NCBI GenBank assembly: GCA_021772025.1
Contig: JAETNT010000003.1
Coordinates: forward strand, 114,670 to 178,669
DNA: 64,000 nucleotides
Source: Enterocloster bolteae
GTDB lineage: Bacteria > Bacillota > Clostridia > Lachnospirales > Lachnospiraceae
Direction of reading: 5' to 3'
Below, in pieces: positions 50,978 through 60,699 of the stretch (the first letter of the stretch is position 1; each line of letters begins with the position of its first letter). Both the position numbers and the translations under genes were made by a program. A model generated the notes under the pieces. The model ran no database searches. It saw nothing but the letters and a program-made list of their open reading frames with translations, and was not told the DNA's origin.

Positions 50978-52219
50978 CTACCGGATCTGACCGTTTCCAT
51001 AGATAATATATTTGGTGGTAGTCAGCTCCTTTAAGCCCATAGGGCCTCTGGCATGAAGCTTCTGAGTACTAATCCCGATTTCTGCTCCAAAGCCAAATTG
51101 ATTTCCGTCAGTAAAGCGGGTAGATGCATTTACATAAACCGCGGCGGCATCAATCTCATTTAAGAACTTCTGGGAATTGGCATAATCAGAAGTCACAATG
51201 GTCTCGGAGTGTCCGGTGTTATAGCGGTTAATATGGGAAATGGCTTCCTCTATAGATCCTACAATTTTCAGAGACACTATATAGTCTAAATACTCCTTTC
51301 CCCAGTCCTCTTCTGATGCCGGAACCAGTTCCGGGCACAGTCCTAAGGATTCCTCGTCTCCCCGAATTTCCACCTGATGCTTTTTTAAACGCTCCATCAA
51401 AAGCGGAAGAAATTGTTCCGCAATTCCCCGGTGGACTATCAAAGATTCACAGGCATTGCATACGCCGGTTCTCTGGGTCTTGGCATTTTCAATGATATCA
51501 AGAGCCATATGAAAATCCGCAGATGCATCTACAAAAACGTGGCAGTTTCCGGTTCCGGTTTCGATTACCGGGACTGTGCTGTTTTCCACCACAGTCTTAA
51601 TCAATCCCGCTCCGCCTCGTGGAATCAACACATCCACATAGTCATTCAGTCTCATCAACTCCCTGGCAGCCTCCCTGCTGGTATCAGTAATAAGCTGAAT
51701 GGCATCTTGGGGAAGGCCGACGGAATCTAATCCTTTTCGGATGGCATCCCCAATAGCCAGGTTAGAGTGGATAGCGTCCTTTCCTCCCTTTAAAATCACA
51801 GAATTTCCTGATTTAAAGCATAACCCGAAAGCATCTGCCGTCACGTTGGGGCGGGCTTCATAAATAATGGCTACCACTCCTAAAGGGACTCTCTTCTGGC
51901 CGATAATCAGTCCGTTAGGCCTGGTTTTCATAGACAAAACCTCCCCTATCGGATCTTCTAAGGCCGCAACTTCCAAAAGCCCCTCTGCCATGGCGCCAAT
52001 TCGTTTGGAGTCTAGAGCCAGCCTGTCTAAGAGTCCCTGGCTCATTCCGTTTTGCCTAGCCTTTTCCATATCCTTCTCATTGGCCTTTTCGATTTGACTG
52101 CTATGGTCTAATAAAGAGCTGGCCGCTGCCTTAAGCCCTTCATTTTTTTCTCTGCTTCCCAGAGTGTTCAGCAGCCGGGCCGTCTCTTTAGCCCTTTTTC
52201 CCATCTCTGCTAATATCAT
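50978..52219 (-). CDS. proA: Gamma-glutamyl phosphate reductase
   Basis: 413 residues from ATG 52219, 5 bases after AGGAGG (ATG 52222 is the alternative). Aldehyde-dehydrogenase fold with the catalytic Cys in TGVCNACES and the ProA block IPRGGAGLI. Second step of proline synthesis; proB lies 0.8 kb upstream in the same operon. It overlaps the stop of the cyclo-ligase gene. Confidence 0.96.
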   Translation of the reverse strand: MILAEMGKRAKETARLLNTLGSREKNEGLKAAASSLLDHSSQIEKANEKDMEKARQNGMSQGLLDRLALDSKRIGAMAEGLLEVAALEDPIGEVLSMKTRPNGLIIGQKRVPLGVVAIIYEARPNVTADAFGLCFKSGNSVILKGGKDAIHSNLAIGDAIRKGLDSVGLPQDAIQLITDTSREAARELMRLNDYVDVLIPRGGAGLIKTVVENSTVPVIETGTGNCHVFVDASADFHMALDIIENAKTQRTGVCNACESLIVHRGIAEQFLPLLMERLKKHQVEIRGDEESLGLCPELVPASEEDWGKEYLDYIVSLKIVGSIEEAISHINRYNTGHSETIVTSDYANSQKFLNEIDAAAVYVNASTRFTDGNQFGFGAEIGISTQKLHARGPMGLKELTTTKYIIYGNGQIR

Positions 52220-52800
52220 CATTTCCTCCTGCAAATAATAGTCTGTGTCGGTGTAACAATCCGGTCCAGAGCACAGTCATGAATCTGTGCCGGAAGCTTG
52301 TAAAAAAGCTGAAAATCATAGATAATCCCGACTTTCAGACAGTTTTTTCCCTCTAAAGAGCCTAAAAATCGATCATAGTAGCCGCCGCCGTAGCCAACTC
52401 TTTGCCCTTGATAATCCAGGGCCACAGCAGGGACTAAAATCATATCTCCGTTCTCAGGCAAAAGATACTCCGAGCTTTTAGGCTCTAAGATTCCCATAGC
52501 CCCGGCTTCTGTATCTTCCAGTCCCTTAATAAGAGAAAACTTTATGACTTTCCCCAAAACCCTGGGAACTGCCACCGGAATCTTCCTGTCCCAAAGTTCC
52601 TTTAAAATGTACCGTGTGCCTGCTTCCTTTCGGATATCAATATAGCAGAATACCCTGGAAAGACAGGAGAATTCCTCCATGGCAAAGAGGCGTTCTTTTA
52701 GCTCCTTATCCCAGCAGGCTTTTTCCCGGTCCGTCAGAGAAGCGCGGGCATCGGCGATTTTTCTGCGGATTTCCTGCTTTTTTTCATTCCCTCTTTCCAT
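52219..52800 (-). CDS. 5-formyltetrahydrofolate cyclo-ligase
   Basis: 193 residues. N-terminal basic helix ([16 protein letters not shown]), then the ATP/folate region [26 protein letters not shown], the family signature. It converts 5-formyl-THF to 5,10-methenyl-THF. It overlaps DUF896 by 17 bases and has only a weak ribosome site, so coupled translation is likely. Confidence 0.92.
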   Translation of the reverse strand: MERGNEKKQEIRRKIADARASLTDREKACWDKELKERLFAMEEFSCLSRVFCYIDIRKEAGTRYILKELWDRKIPVAVPRVLGKVIKFSLIKGLEDTEAGAMGILEPKSSEYLLPENGDMILVPAVALDYQGQRVGYGGGYYDRFLGSLEGKNCLKVGIIYDFQLFYKLPAQIHDCALDRIVTPTQTIICRRK

Positions 52801-52999
52801 ATTTCTTTCCCAAATCTGTAATGGTTCCGTCGGCCTCCTGAATAGAAATATTATTCAAGGCCCCTCGCATGTTCCGGCGAATTGCTTCGATATATTCTTT
52901 CCTCAAGGCGGCCTGTTCCGCTTTTTCCGCCTCTGTCAGCCCTTCTTCCTGGGATTTGTGGTAAAGGGCATTAATTCGATCTATTTTTTCCTGGTTCAT
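52784..52999 (-). CDS. DUF896 (YnzC/YozD) family small protein
   Basis: 71 residues, two predicted helices and the family pattern KIDRINALYHKSQEEGLT..E..EQ..LRKEYI. YnzC is controlled by LexA in Bacillus, but no SOS box is present here, where it is embedded in the pro operon. Function unknown. The start follows AAGGAGCTTGT. Confidence 0.9.
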   Translation of the reverse strand: MNQEKIDRINALYHKSQEEGLTEAEKAEQAALRKEYIEAIRRNMRGALNNISIQEADGTITDLGKKYGKRE

Positions 53000-53043
53000 A
53001 CAAGCTCCTTTTATACTTTACATAATATTTTTATGTAAATGTA

Positions 53044-53907
53044 TTAATATTCGTAAGCAATATAGCTCATCAAATCAAAGTCTTGGTTTTGGTGGGCCAA
53101 AAAAAGGGTGCCGGTTTCCTGCCCCCCGGTAATCTCCAAAACTGTGGACACATCCTTCCCGTTGGCGATTACCATATCGCTGCCGCTGTCTGTGGCAATC
53201 CGAGCTGCAGCCAGCTTTGCCGCCATTCCGCCGGTTCCCACATCGCTGCCGGAGGAAGGTTTTCCCATAGATAAAAGCTCCGGCGTGATCTCCGGCACCA
53301 GGGAAATCAGTCTGGCATCCGGATTTTTGTGGGGGTCGTCTGAGTACAGGCCGTCAATGTCAGATAAAAGAATCAGTAAATCCGCTCCCACTAAAGCGGC
53401 TACAATGGCAGACAGCCGGTCATTATCCCCGAAATTATCTACCAATGGAATCTCTGAGGTAGAAACCGTATCGTTTTCATTGACAATCGGGATGGCACGA
53501 AGCTTTAAAAGCTCTTCAAAGGTATTTTGGGCATTTAACCTGGATGACTCCCTTTCCATAATATTTTTAGTCAGAAGGATTTGGGCTGCAGTCTGATTGT
53601 ACTCGGCAAATAGTTTCTGATAAACCATCATAAGCCTGGCCTGCCCCACTGCTGCATATGCCTGTTTTTCCGCCAGGCTCCCGGGCTTCCCCCTATGCCC
53701 CAGAGCCTGCCTTCCCACCGCAATGGCACCGGAGGACACCAAAATCACTTCTTTGCCCTGACCTTTTAAATCACTGATAATTCTCACCAGCCGTTCAATT
53801 TTAATGAGATTTAAATCTCCGGTTTCCCGGTGGGTTAAAGAGGATGAGCCAATTTTAATAACAATTCTTTTCTTTTCCTTTAATGCGCTGCGGCTATACT
53901 GTTCCAT
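53044..53907 (-). CDS. proB: Glutamate 5-kinase, short form
   Basis: 287 residues, amino acid kinase fold. VIKIGSSSLT, VSSGAIAVG, NENDTVST, FGDNDRLSA and GTGGMAAKL are visible. The C-terminal PUA domain of the 370-residue form is missing, as in many Clostridia. First step of proline synthesis, with proA further down the operon. Confidence 0.94.
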   Translation of the reverse strand: MEQYSRSALKEKKRIVIKIGSSSLTHRETGDLNLIKIERLVRIISDLKGQGKEVILVSSGAIAVGRQALGHRGKPGSLAEKQAYAAVGQARLMMVYQKLFAEYNQTAAQILLTKNIMERESSRLNAQNTFEELLKLRAIPIVNENDTVSTSEIPLVDNFGDNDRLSAIVAALVGADLLILLSDIDGLYSDDPHKNPDARLISLVPEITPELLSMGKPSSGSDVGTGGMAAKLAAARIATDSGSDMVIANGKDVSTVLEITGGQETGTLFLAHQNQDFDLMSYIAYEY

Positions 53908-53922
53908 TTGTATCTCCTTTGT

Positions 53923-55545
53923 TTAAATTTTTGGCCGAAGAGGCTGATATTTTTTTGCCAGAACCTCTGCCGTACGGATACCGTCCATGGCAGCGGAGGT
54001 AATGCCTCCGGCATATCCGGCCCCCTCCCCGCAGGGAAAGAGCCCTTTTATTTGGCTTTCCAGCTTTTCATCCCTTGTGATTCTTACCGGAGAAGAGGTT
54101 CGGCTTTCAATGCCGGCCAAAATGGCATCCTTGCGGTCAAATCCGGAAATAATATGTCCAAACCGGTTCATTCCTTCCATAAAAGCTTCTGTCAGCTTGG
54201 CAGGCAGCAAATCTCTAAGGTTGGAAAACTGAATGCTGCCACAGAATTCCGGAGTTACCTCTCCGAATTTTTTAGATTTTTGGTTATTGCAGAAATCTCC
54301 ATAAAGCTGGATGGGAATCTTTCCGCTTCCCAGTTCATAGGCTTTTTCTTCCAATCTGCGCTGGAATTTTACTCCGCCTAAAGGCCCGGCGCTCTCCCCT
54401 CCAAAGTCTTCCCGGGTGACAGAAACAATAATGGCGCTGTTTGCATTTTTTCCGTCTCTGGCATGATAACTCATCCCGTTAACAGCCAAATGTCCTTCCT
54501 CCGAAGATGCATTCACCACGTAGCCGCCCGGACACATGCAGAAAGAATAAACCCCTCTTCCGTTTGATGCCTGATAGGTCAATTTGTAGCTGGCCGCCCC
54601 AAGTATTCGGCCGGCTTCCCTGCCATATTGGGATTCATCTATCATCGCCTGGGGGTGCTGGATCCGGAGTCCTACTGCAAAAGCCTTGGCTTCCATAGGA
54701 ACCCCTTTTTCATATAAGACTTCAAAAGTATCCCGGGCGCTGTGGCCTACAGCCAGCGCCACTGCCTGAGTATCCAGCCGATCCGTTTCATTGATTATCA
54801 ATCCTTCTAGACGTCGGGAGCCATCTTCATAGTCTGAAATGATAAAATCCGTAACTTGGGAGTAAAACCGTACCTGGCCTCCCAGACGGATGATTTCCTG
54901 CCGGATTCTCTTAACCACACGGCTCAATATATCCGTCCCTATATGAGGTTTATTTACGTAGCAAATGGATGGATCCGCACCGAATTGCGTAAGGATTTTC
55001 AGGACCTCTCCGTTACGGCCTGACGGATCCTTCACCAGGGTATTTAATTTGCCGTCCGAAAAAGTTCCGGCGCCGCCCTCTCCAAACTGAACATTGCACC
55101 TGGGATCTAAGGGTTTTCCCCGCCAAAAATCCGCTACTTTTTTAATCCTCTCTTCCACCGGTCCGCCCCGCTCTAACAGAATAGGGCAATACCCGGCCCT
55201 GGCAAGCATCAGCCCGCAGAACAGTCCTGCCGGACCTGTGCCGACTATCACCGGAGGAGCAAGGAGCCTATCGGTACCGGGATCAGGGAATCGATAGGAA
55301 AGAGGGGTTTTAACCTCCGCATTAGGGTTTTTCGCCCTCTTTACCACCCGTTCTTCCTTGGCGGTTTTAATATCCAGCACGTAACTGTATGTAATTTCTT
55401 CTTTCTTTCTAGCGTCAATAGACTGTTTTACAATAGTAAGTTCCTGAATTTCTCCCGGCGATATCCGAAGAGCTTTTGCGGCCTTCTTTTTTAAGTCCTC
55501 TCTGCTATGATGTATGGGAAGCTTTACCTGTAAAAGCCGTATCAT
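53923..55545 (-). CDS. Uncharacterised FAD-dependent dehydrogenase (COG2509 type)
   Basis: 540 residues from ATG 55545, which overlaps the stop of the preceding flavoprotein gene (ATGA). An N-terminal ferredoxin-like domain (1-85) precedes the FAD fold: VIVGTGPAGLFCGLMLARAG, NVQFGEGGAGTFSDGKLNT and a C-terminal LFPCGEGAGYAGGITSAA. Substrate unknown. Widespread in Firmicutes; the pairing with an HI0933-type flavoprotein in one operon is seen here. Confidence 0.88.
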   Translation of the reverse strand: MIRLLQVKLPIHHSREDLKKKAAKALRISPGEIQELTIVKQSIDARKKEEITYSYVLDIKTAKEERVVKRAKNPNAEVKTPLSYRFPDPGTDRLLAPPVIVGTGPAGLFCGLMLARAGYCPILLERGGPVEERIKKVADFWRGKPLDPRCNVQFGEGGAGTFSDGKLNTLVKDPSGRNGEVLKILTQFGADPSICYVNKPHIGTDILSRVVKRIRQEIIRLGGQVRFYSQVTDFIISDYEDGSRRLEGLIINETDRLDTQAVALAVGHSARDTFEVLYEKGVPMEAKAFAVGLRIQHPQAMIDESQYGREAGRILGAASYKLTYQASNGRGVYSFCMCPGGYVVNASSEEGHLAVNGMSYHARDGKNANSAIIVSVTREDFGGESAGPLGGVKFQRRLEEKAYELGSGKIPIQLYGDFCNNQKSKKFGEVTPEFCGSIQFSNLRDLLPAKLTEAFMEGMNRFGHIISGFDRKDAILAGIESRTSSPVRITRDEKLESQIKGLFPCGEGAGYAGGITSAAMDGIRTAEVLAKKYQPLRPKI

Positions 55546-56816
55546 CCTCTTACCCCCTTTCCGCCGGCAGCAGCGGTTCCGGCCAGGCTGCCAGTGGCCC
55601 AGGCCCACTGAAGGTTGTAACCGCCGCAGATGCCGTCCACATCCAAAAGCTCGCCGGTTATATAAAGGCCTTTTTGAATCCTGGATTCCAGGGTTTCCGG
55701 ATTCATCTCCCTAGTGTCCACGCCTCCGCAGCACACCTGGGCATTGGAGAAAGGATTCACGCTTTGAACCAGGGCCTGGTAGCCCTTCAATTGACGGCAC
55801 AGAATGTCCATCTGTCCTCTGGTAATGCTGCTGCAGGGTTCCCCGAGACGAATGCCGGAAAGCTTTAAAAGCACCAGAGAAAGTTTTTTATTTAAAAGAC
55901 CGGTTAAAAAATCCCCGCAGGCTCGTTCCGGAAACCGTTTCTTTCTCTTATCCAAAAACCTTCTGGTTTCTTCCGGAGTCCTGTCCGGAAAAAAATCTGT
56001 TTTCACCACAACCTTCTTTTTCGCTTCCAGGGCTTTGGAAGCGTATCGGCTAATTTGGAAGACCGGTATTCCGCTTAAACCGTAATCCGTAAGCTGGAGT
56101 TCTCCCCGCTCCTTTGCCTCTTCTCTATCCTCCGCATACAAAGTCAGCATAGCGTCGGTCCGGACTCCCGCAAGTTGTTTATAATAATTTCCCTGGCAAC
56201 GGAGTTGAACCAGGGCCGGAAGAGGCCGAATCACTCTGTGTCCCAAGGATTTTGCCAGTTCATAACCTGAGCCATCGGACCCTGTGGAGGGAGCCGCCTT
56301 GGATCCGGCCGCCAGAATCACGCAATTCCCATATAGGATCTCTTTTGTTGTTTGTCCTGATTCTCTTTTTCCGGATGTTCCCGCAATCTGCCATATTCCA
56401 TCGGGTGTTCTTTTGATAGAAGTAACAGAAAATCCGCAGAGCACCTTTACTCCAAGCTCATTCAAGCTCATTCGGAGCACATCTAAGACCGCCGAAGCCT
56501 GATCGGAAACCGGATAATAGTATCCCTGCCGCTCTTTCACCTCCAGCCCCATCTGAGAGAACCACTTAATTGTGTCCTGAAATCCGAACCGTTCTATCAC
56601 TTTCATGGGGAAGTCCGGCTCATCGGATCGGAAGCACTGGCCAGCCATATATCCATTCGTCAGGTTACATCTGCCGTTTCCCGTGGACAGAAGCTTCTTT
56701 CCAACCTTGTCCATATGCTCTAATATGGTTACATCAGCTCCGGCCCTGGCAGCCCAGAAAGCGGCAGCCATACCGGATGCTCCTCCGCCGATAATAAAAA
56801 TCCTCTTTTTCATCAT
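55542..56816 (-). CDS. HI0933 family flavoprotein
   Basis: 424 residues from ATG 56816, 7 bases after AGGAGG; the longer frame runs back across a non-coding strand. N-terminal FAD motif IIGGGASGMAAAFWAARAG, family block KKLLSTGNGRCNLTN, and C-terminal GELLDVDGICGGYNLQWAWATG. The family's reaction is unknown (related to BaiN-type enzymes). Confidence 0.9.
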   Translation of the reverse strand: MMKKRIFIIGGGASGMAAAFWAARAGADVTILEHMDKVGKKLLSTGNGRCNLTNGYMAGQCFRSDEPDFPMKVIERFGFQDTIKWFSQMGLEVKERQGYYYPVSDQASAVLDVLRMSLNELGVKVLCGFSVTSIKRTPDGIWQIAGTSGKRESGQTTKEILYGNCVILAAGSKAAPSTGSDGSGYELAKSLGHRVIRPLPALVQLRCQGNYYKQLAGVRTDAMLTLYAEDREEAKERGELQLTDYGLSGIPVFQISRYASKALEAKKKVVVKTDFFPDRTPEETRRFLDKRKKRFPERACGDFLTGLLNKKLSLVLLKLSGIRLGEPCSSITRGQMDILCRQLKGYQALVQSVNPFSNAQVCCGGVDTREMNPETLESRIQKGLYITGELLDVDGICGGYNLQWAWATGSLAGTAAAGGKGVRG

Positions 56817-56901
56817 GGGGACTCCTCCTGAAAGATATTCGGTAATCAGTATAGCATACTTATACTGGATTTTCCAGAAAAATACGGTGTCCTGGTACGG
56901 A

Positions 56902-57285
56902 CTAGCTGGTATAAGATTCCAGATAGCTGTAAATCTCCAGCATAGTGGAAAACCAGATCCCTTCCCGCAGCCGATCCTGCTCCTCCTTTGGAAAATCCGT
57001 AATGGGGATATGGGTATAAAGGCATACGTTGTCCTGATCCTTTCGGAATACCAGCAAAAACCCATCCTCCGATACTAAGCAATAAGGCGGGGTCTCCGCC
57101 GTGGAAATGTGATCCACCTTCTTCTGATTAATGACAATCGTATCCATAGGCCGGGTTTGGGCCTGGGTCGGAGTTATGGATTTAGTTTCTTCTATAGGAG
57201 CCGGGCCTTTTACGAAAAGGGCGGCCGTCAGGCAAAGCAAGCCGGTTCCGAAAAACAAACATAAGCAGTATACAAGCTTTTTCAT
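56902..57285 (-). CDS. Membrane-anchored protein with BofC-like C-terminal domain
   Basis: 127 residues from ATG 57285 (AAAGGAGGATTTCC upstream). One N-terminal helix (about 4-24) and an extracytoplasmic part in which YCLVSEDGFLLVFRK..YTHIPITDFPKEEQDRLREG resembles the C-terminal domain of BofC, the forespore inhibitor of SpoIVB in Bacillus. The N-terminal BofC domain is absent. The position next to spoVB supports a sporulation role; the match is by eye only. Confidence 0.6.
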   Translation of the reverse strand: MKKLVYCLCLFFGTGLLCLTAALFVKGPAPIEETKSITPTQAQTRPMDTIVINQKKVDHISTAETPPYCLVSEDGFLLVFRKDQDNVCLYTHIPITDFPKEEQDRLREGIWFSTMLEIYSYLESYTS

Positions 57286-57348
57286 GGAAATCCTCCTTTC
57301 CAAAGCTAGTATCTGCTTATCTTTGTCAAATTATCCATTTTTCCCTGA

Positions 57349-59028
57349 TTACATCAAACGGAGCCGTCTGGCTACCCCAACAATCCGGCTTCCCATAGGC
57401 ATGTCCCGTAATTCCCTCTCAGTAAATCCGCCGAATTTTAAAAGTAAAAGGCCATAAACCCCTATTGCTCCACAGATGGCCAAACTTACGGCCACTCCTA
57501 ATCCCATCCGGCTATCTGCTATCTTGCCGGGAAGCAGGGCATGGATGCAAACGTATATTCCGTAAGAGACAATCCCCATAACCGCCGAACAAACAGCGGG
57601 GATCAAAAAGGTTTTTTTGTACTCCTGACGGTAGCGGAGAAATTTGCGGATGGACAGGCTGTTGAGCACACAGACCAGCAGAGCAAACAGAATGTTAGAA
57701 TATACCACGCTGTATATCCCCAAGTTCATCACCCGCTGAAAGAAAATCAGGGAAATGATGTGGGGAATCAAAGCTACTGCCGAATGATACAAAGGCGCGC
57801 TCATGTGATTGCTTCCCTGCAAAATCGCATTGCTCATGGTGGACAGGGAAAAAAATACTACTGCAGCCGATCCTGCCATCATAAGCTTAATCAACAGGGT
57901 ATTGTCATGGCTGGCAAACAGCAGATTGCAGATAGGCCCCGCCAGCACAGCCAGACCTACGGCGGAAGGAATGGAAATAATCATAGTAAACCGGATTGCA
58001 GTCCGGGTTCTGTTGATTACCATTTTCCTGTCCCGCATGGCTATAGCATTAGCCAGAGACGGGATTAGGGAGGAGGATAAAGAATTTGCCAAAGCCACCG
58101 GAATATTAAACAGAAGGTGATATTCCCCAAAGATCCCCCAGAGCTCCGCCATCTGCTCTTCCTGTCCTGCTGCCCGAAGTCCCTCTGCAAACAGATAATT
58201 GTCCAGCACAGAACTAATGTTATAGACCGTGCTGCTTAACACAATGGGCAGAATGGTAATGGTAAGTACCAGCGTAATCCTGCCATAAGAATCCTGCCGT
58301 CCGCTCCTGTCCCGTTTTGACTGCCGTCTCATAATTGGACGGTAACTCAACAGCATAAAAATGAAAAAGAACAGGGCAACTGCCGCGCCTGCACCGGTTC
58401 CGATGGTGCCTCCTGCTGCGCCGAAGGCGCTGGAATACCGGGTTTCTCCGTAAACCAAATCTGCCTCCAGACCTTTTTTCACCAGAAAACCGGCAGCGCC
58501 AATGCTGACCAGCGCATTGACAATCTGCTCTAAAAGCTGGGAAATGGCCGTAGGAACCATGGTGCTGTGCCCCTGGAAATAACCGCGCAAAACCCCCAAA
58601 TAAGCCATAATCCACACAGTGGGAGCCAAGGATTTTAAGGCCAGATGGCAAAATGGCATCCCCAAAATCTCAGCAAAAAAGTCCGCTCCCAGCCACAACA
58701 CCAAAGCTGCTGCCCCGCCTACTACAGTAGCATAAATCAAGGCTGCCTTTAAAATCCGATGGCTGTTTTTATATTGTCCTACTGCGATCCGCCCGGCCAC
58801 CATTTTAGAAACTGCTGTAGGAAGGCTGTAGGAGGATACAATCAGCAAAATAGAATACACGCTGAAGGCCGAAGTATAGTATCCGTTCCCCTCTTGCCCG
58901 ATAATCTCAATTAAGGGAATCCGGTAAACCATTCCGATAAGCCGGACAATAATGCCGGCAACCGCCAAAATACTTCCCTGTACAACAAAATTTTGTGCTT
59001 TGGAGCTTTTGGTGTTTCTAGTCTGCAT
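57349..59028 (-). CDS. spoVB: SpoVB/MurJ-type MOP flippase
   Basis: 559 residues, about 14 membrane helices, with GIIVRLIGMVYRIPLIEIIGQEG at the N-terminus as in SpoVB/YtgP/polysaccharide flippases. SpoVB is needed for spore cortex synthesis in Bacillus; YtgP (Amj/MurJ function) is its vegetative paralogue and cannot be excluded. It lies next to the BofC-like gene. Confidence 0.88.
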   Translation of the reverse strand: MQTRNTKSSKAQNFVVQGSILAVAGIIVRLIGMVYRIPLIEIIGQEGNGYYTSAFSVYSILLIVSSYSLPTAVSKMVAGRIAVGQYKNSHRILKAALIYATVVGGAAALVLWLGADFFAEILGMPFCHLALKSLAPTVWIMAYLGVLRGYFQGHSTMVPTAISQLLEQIVNALVSIGAAGFLVKKGLEADLVYGETRYSSAFGAAGGTIGTGAGAAVALFFFIFMLLSYRPIMRRQSKRDRSGRQDSYGRITLVLTITILPIVLSSTVYNISSVLDNYLFAEGLRAAGQEEQMAELWGIFGEYHLLFNIPVALANSLSSSLIPSLANAIAMRDRKMVINRTRTAIRFTMIISIPSAVGLAVLAGPICNLLFASHDNTLLIKLMMAGSAAVVFFSLSTMSNAILQGSNHMSAPLYHSAVALIPHIISLIFFQRVMNLGIYSVVYSNILFALLVCVLNSLSIRKFLRYRQEYKKTFLIPAVCSAVMGIVSYGIYVCIHALLPGKIADSRMGLGVAVSLAICGAIGVYGLLLLKFGGFTERELRDMPMGSRIVGVARRLRLM

Positions 59029-59055
59029 AATCTAATAGTCTCTTTCTTCTTTCCA

Positions 59056-60201
59056 TTATCCTTCAATCTTTACTGCTTGAGCAGCATCTGTGGTAGCAAT
59101 AATACATACCCAGGTCTTTCCGGGATTTAAATTGATTTCATTATGATCCTGGTCATAATAGCGGGTGACTCCAAATTCTCCGTCCTTCTCCCATGTAATG
59201 GGGATGGCATGTCCGTTGGTAATGTAATAGCCGCCGGAACCGGTATGTACATTAATATTCAGATAGGCGGTAGTGGCATAGTGCCCCCATTCGCACCACT
59301 GAATCAGAATGTTCTTTACTGTAATGGGCCCTTCATCACCGGAATGGATATCTCCGTACTGATATCTGTGATACAGGCCATCTTCTTTATCATAAACAAA
59401 TTCCGCCTGGTTCATTTTGTAGCCCGGACAGACAGTTTTTGCCTCCATAACACCAGGGCGATCTTCCAATGTAACGATCCCTTTGGAAAAGCGGTAATGG
59501 CCATGATAGTCGCTCGGATACTCCCAGGTATACTGAAGCTTTTCTGCTGCATCAAAAATTCTTTTTCCGCTGGTATAAGCATTATGGGGAGACTTTCTGT
59601 CGCTGCTCCTATAAAAGGCAGATCCGCCCAGCCCCTCAATGCCGTTGATATTCGCCACCACTTTGCCCAAATAAGGTTTGGCAAAGGTACTTTGCCCAAA
59701 ATGGGCATAAATGGCCTCAAATTCCCTGGCAAAATAAGTGTAATAGGTGCGGCAGCTTCTTACGGATCCGATCCTCTCCAGATCATCAAAATCTTCGATA
59801 AGAGCCATATACCGGTTCATGCCCCCTTCCACCGGAGCCTCGTAAACTACTCCGGCCCGGTTAATTCCATATTGGGGAAGAGCCTGTTTGTCATTGCTCA
59901 TCATCACTGCCAAAGGCCTGCGGTTCCCCTGCTTGACGTCAATCATCTCTCCCGTAAGAAAGCTTCGGATCTTCCCGTTTTCTTCGACCCGCTCTTCCGG
60001 AAGATAATAGTCAAGTTCCGGCGGTTCCGGTTCTGTAGTCTCCTGGACAATCTGAATTACCGCTTTGGTGGTTTCCGCCTCTGTAGTCTCTGGCGCCAGA
60101 GTGGCGGAGGCATCTACGGATTTTCCCTTGCATCCTCCCAAACTAAGTCCTGCCGCTGTCACAATGGCCCACAGCAGTAATATCCTCTTAAAATATTTCA
60201 T
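59056..60201 (-). CDS. DUF3048 lipoprotein (YerB-like)
   Basis: 381 residues. A lipobox LGGC near residue 24 follows a short signal, then the DUF3048 N-terminal domain (PLAVMMSNDKQALPQYGI, RIGSVRSCRTYYTYFARE) and the C-terminal domain (WCEWGHYATTAYLNINVHTG). Bacillus YerB is the model; its role is unknown. The start overlaps none of its neighbours, and ybeY ends one base before it. Confidence 0.9.
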   Translation of the reverse strand: MKYFKRILLLWAIVTAAGLSLGGCKGKSVDASATLAPETTEAETTKAVIQIVQETTEPEPPELDYYLPEERVEENGKIRSFLTGEMIDVKQGNRRPLAVMMSNDKQALPQYGINRAGVVYEAPVEGGMNRYMALIEDFDDLERIGSVRSCRTYYTYFAREFEAIYAHFGQSTFAKPYLGKVVANINGIEGLGGSAFYRSSDRKSPHNAYTSGKRIFDAAEKLQYTWEYPSDYHGHYRFSKGIVTLEDRPGVMEAKTVCPGYKMNQAEFVYDKEDGLYHRYQYGDIHSGDEGPITVKNILIQWCEWGHYATTAYLNINVHTGSGGYYITNGHAIPITWEKDGEFGVTRYYDQDHNEINLNPGKTWVCIIATTDAAQAVKIEG

Positions 60202-60699
60202 TTATCTTGTGTACCCCTTCCCTTTTAATACTTCTTCCTGCTTCTTTTCCATAAGCAGCCGTTCTTCCTCCTCCATATGGTCATAACCAAATAAATGGAG
60301 CATACTGTGGGCCACTAAAAATGCCAATTCCCGTTCCATGGAATGGCCGTAGGCCAGGGCCTGTTCTTCGATCTTGTCTACAGACAAAATAATATCTCCC
60401 AGCATCAGTTCCCCGCTTTCCGGATTAAAACAATCGCAGAATTCTTCCTCAACTCCGGAGAAATCCGACGGCGTCTCATACTCAATCATGGGAAATGACA
60501 GTACATCTGTAGGTCTGTCTATCTGACGATACTCCCGATTTATCGCCTGAATTTCCCTGTTGTCCGTTAAAAGGACATTGATCTCTGCCTCATAAGGGCA
60601 TTCCTCATAATTCAAAGATTCTTCTATGATTTCCCGAATAATCTTTTCCCAGGGAATCTCCAATTTTTTTTCTGCTTCATAGTCAATGGTAATGGTCAT
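60202..60699 (-). CDS. ybeY: YbeY endoribonuclease
   Basis: 165 residues. The zinc motif H-x3-H-x5-H reads HSMLHLFGYDH near residues 130-140, preceded by DVLSFPM. YbeY matures 16S rRNA 3' ends and takes part in ribosome quality control. It overlaps phoH by four bases (ATGA), the standard Firmicute pair. Confidence 0.96.
   Translation of the reverse strand: MTITIDYEAEKKLEIPWEKIIREIIEESLNYEECPYEAEINVLLTDNREIQAINREYRQIDRPTDVLSFPMIEYETPSDFSGVEEEFCDCFNPESGELMLGDIILSVDKIEEQALAYGHSMERELAFLVAHSMLHLFGYDHMEEEERLLMEKKQEEVLKGKGYTR

Noticed and set aside
55545..57065. An HI0933 protein of 507 residues
   Set aside because: The first 83 codons cross the BofC-like gene region and lack family similarity; ATG 56816 has AGGAGG at 7 bases and starts at the FAD motif.
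59143..60180. A 345-codon open frame on the + strand opposite the DUF3048 gene
   Set aside because: It has no ribosome site, its composition is that of an antisense frame, and the minus-strand gene has a clear lipobox and conserved domains.
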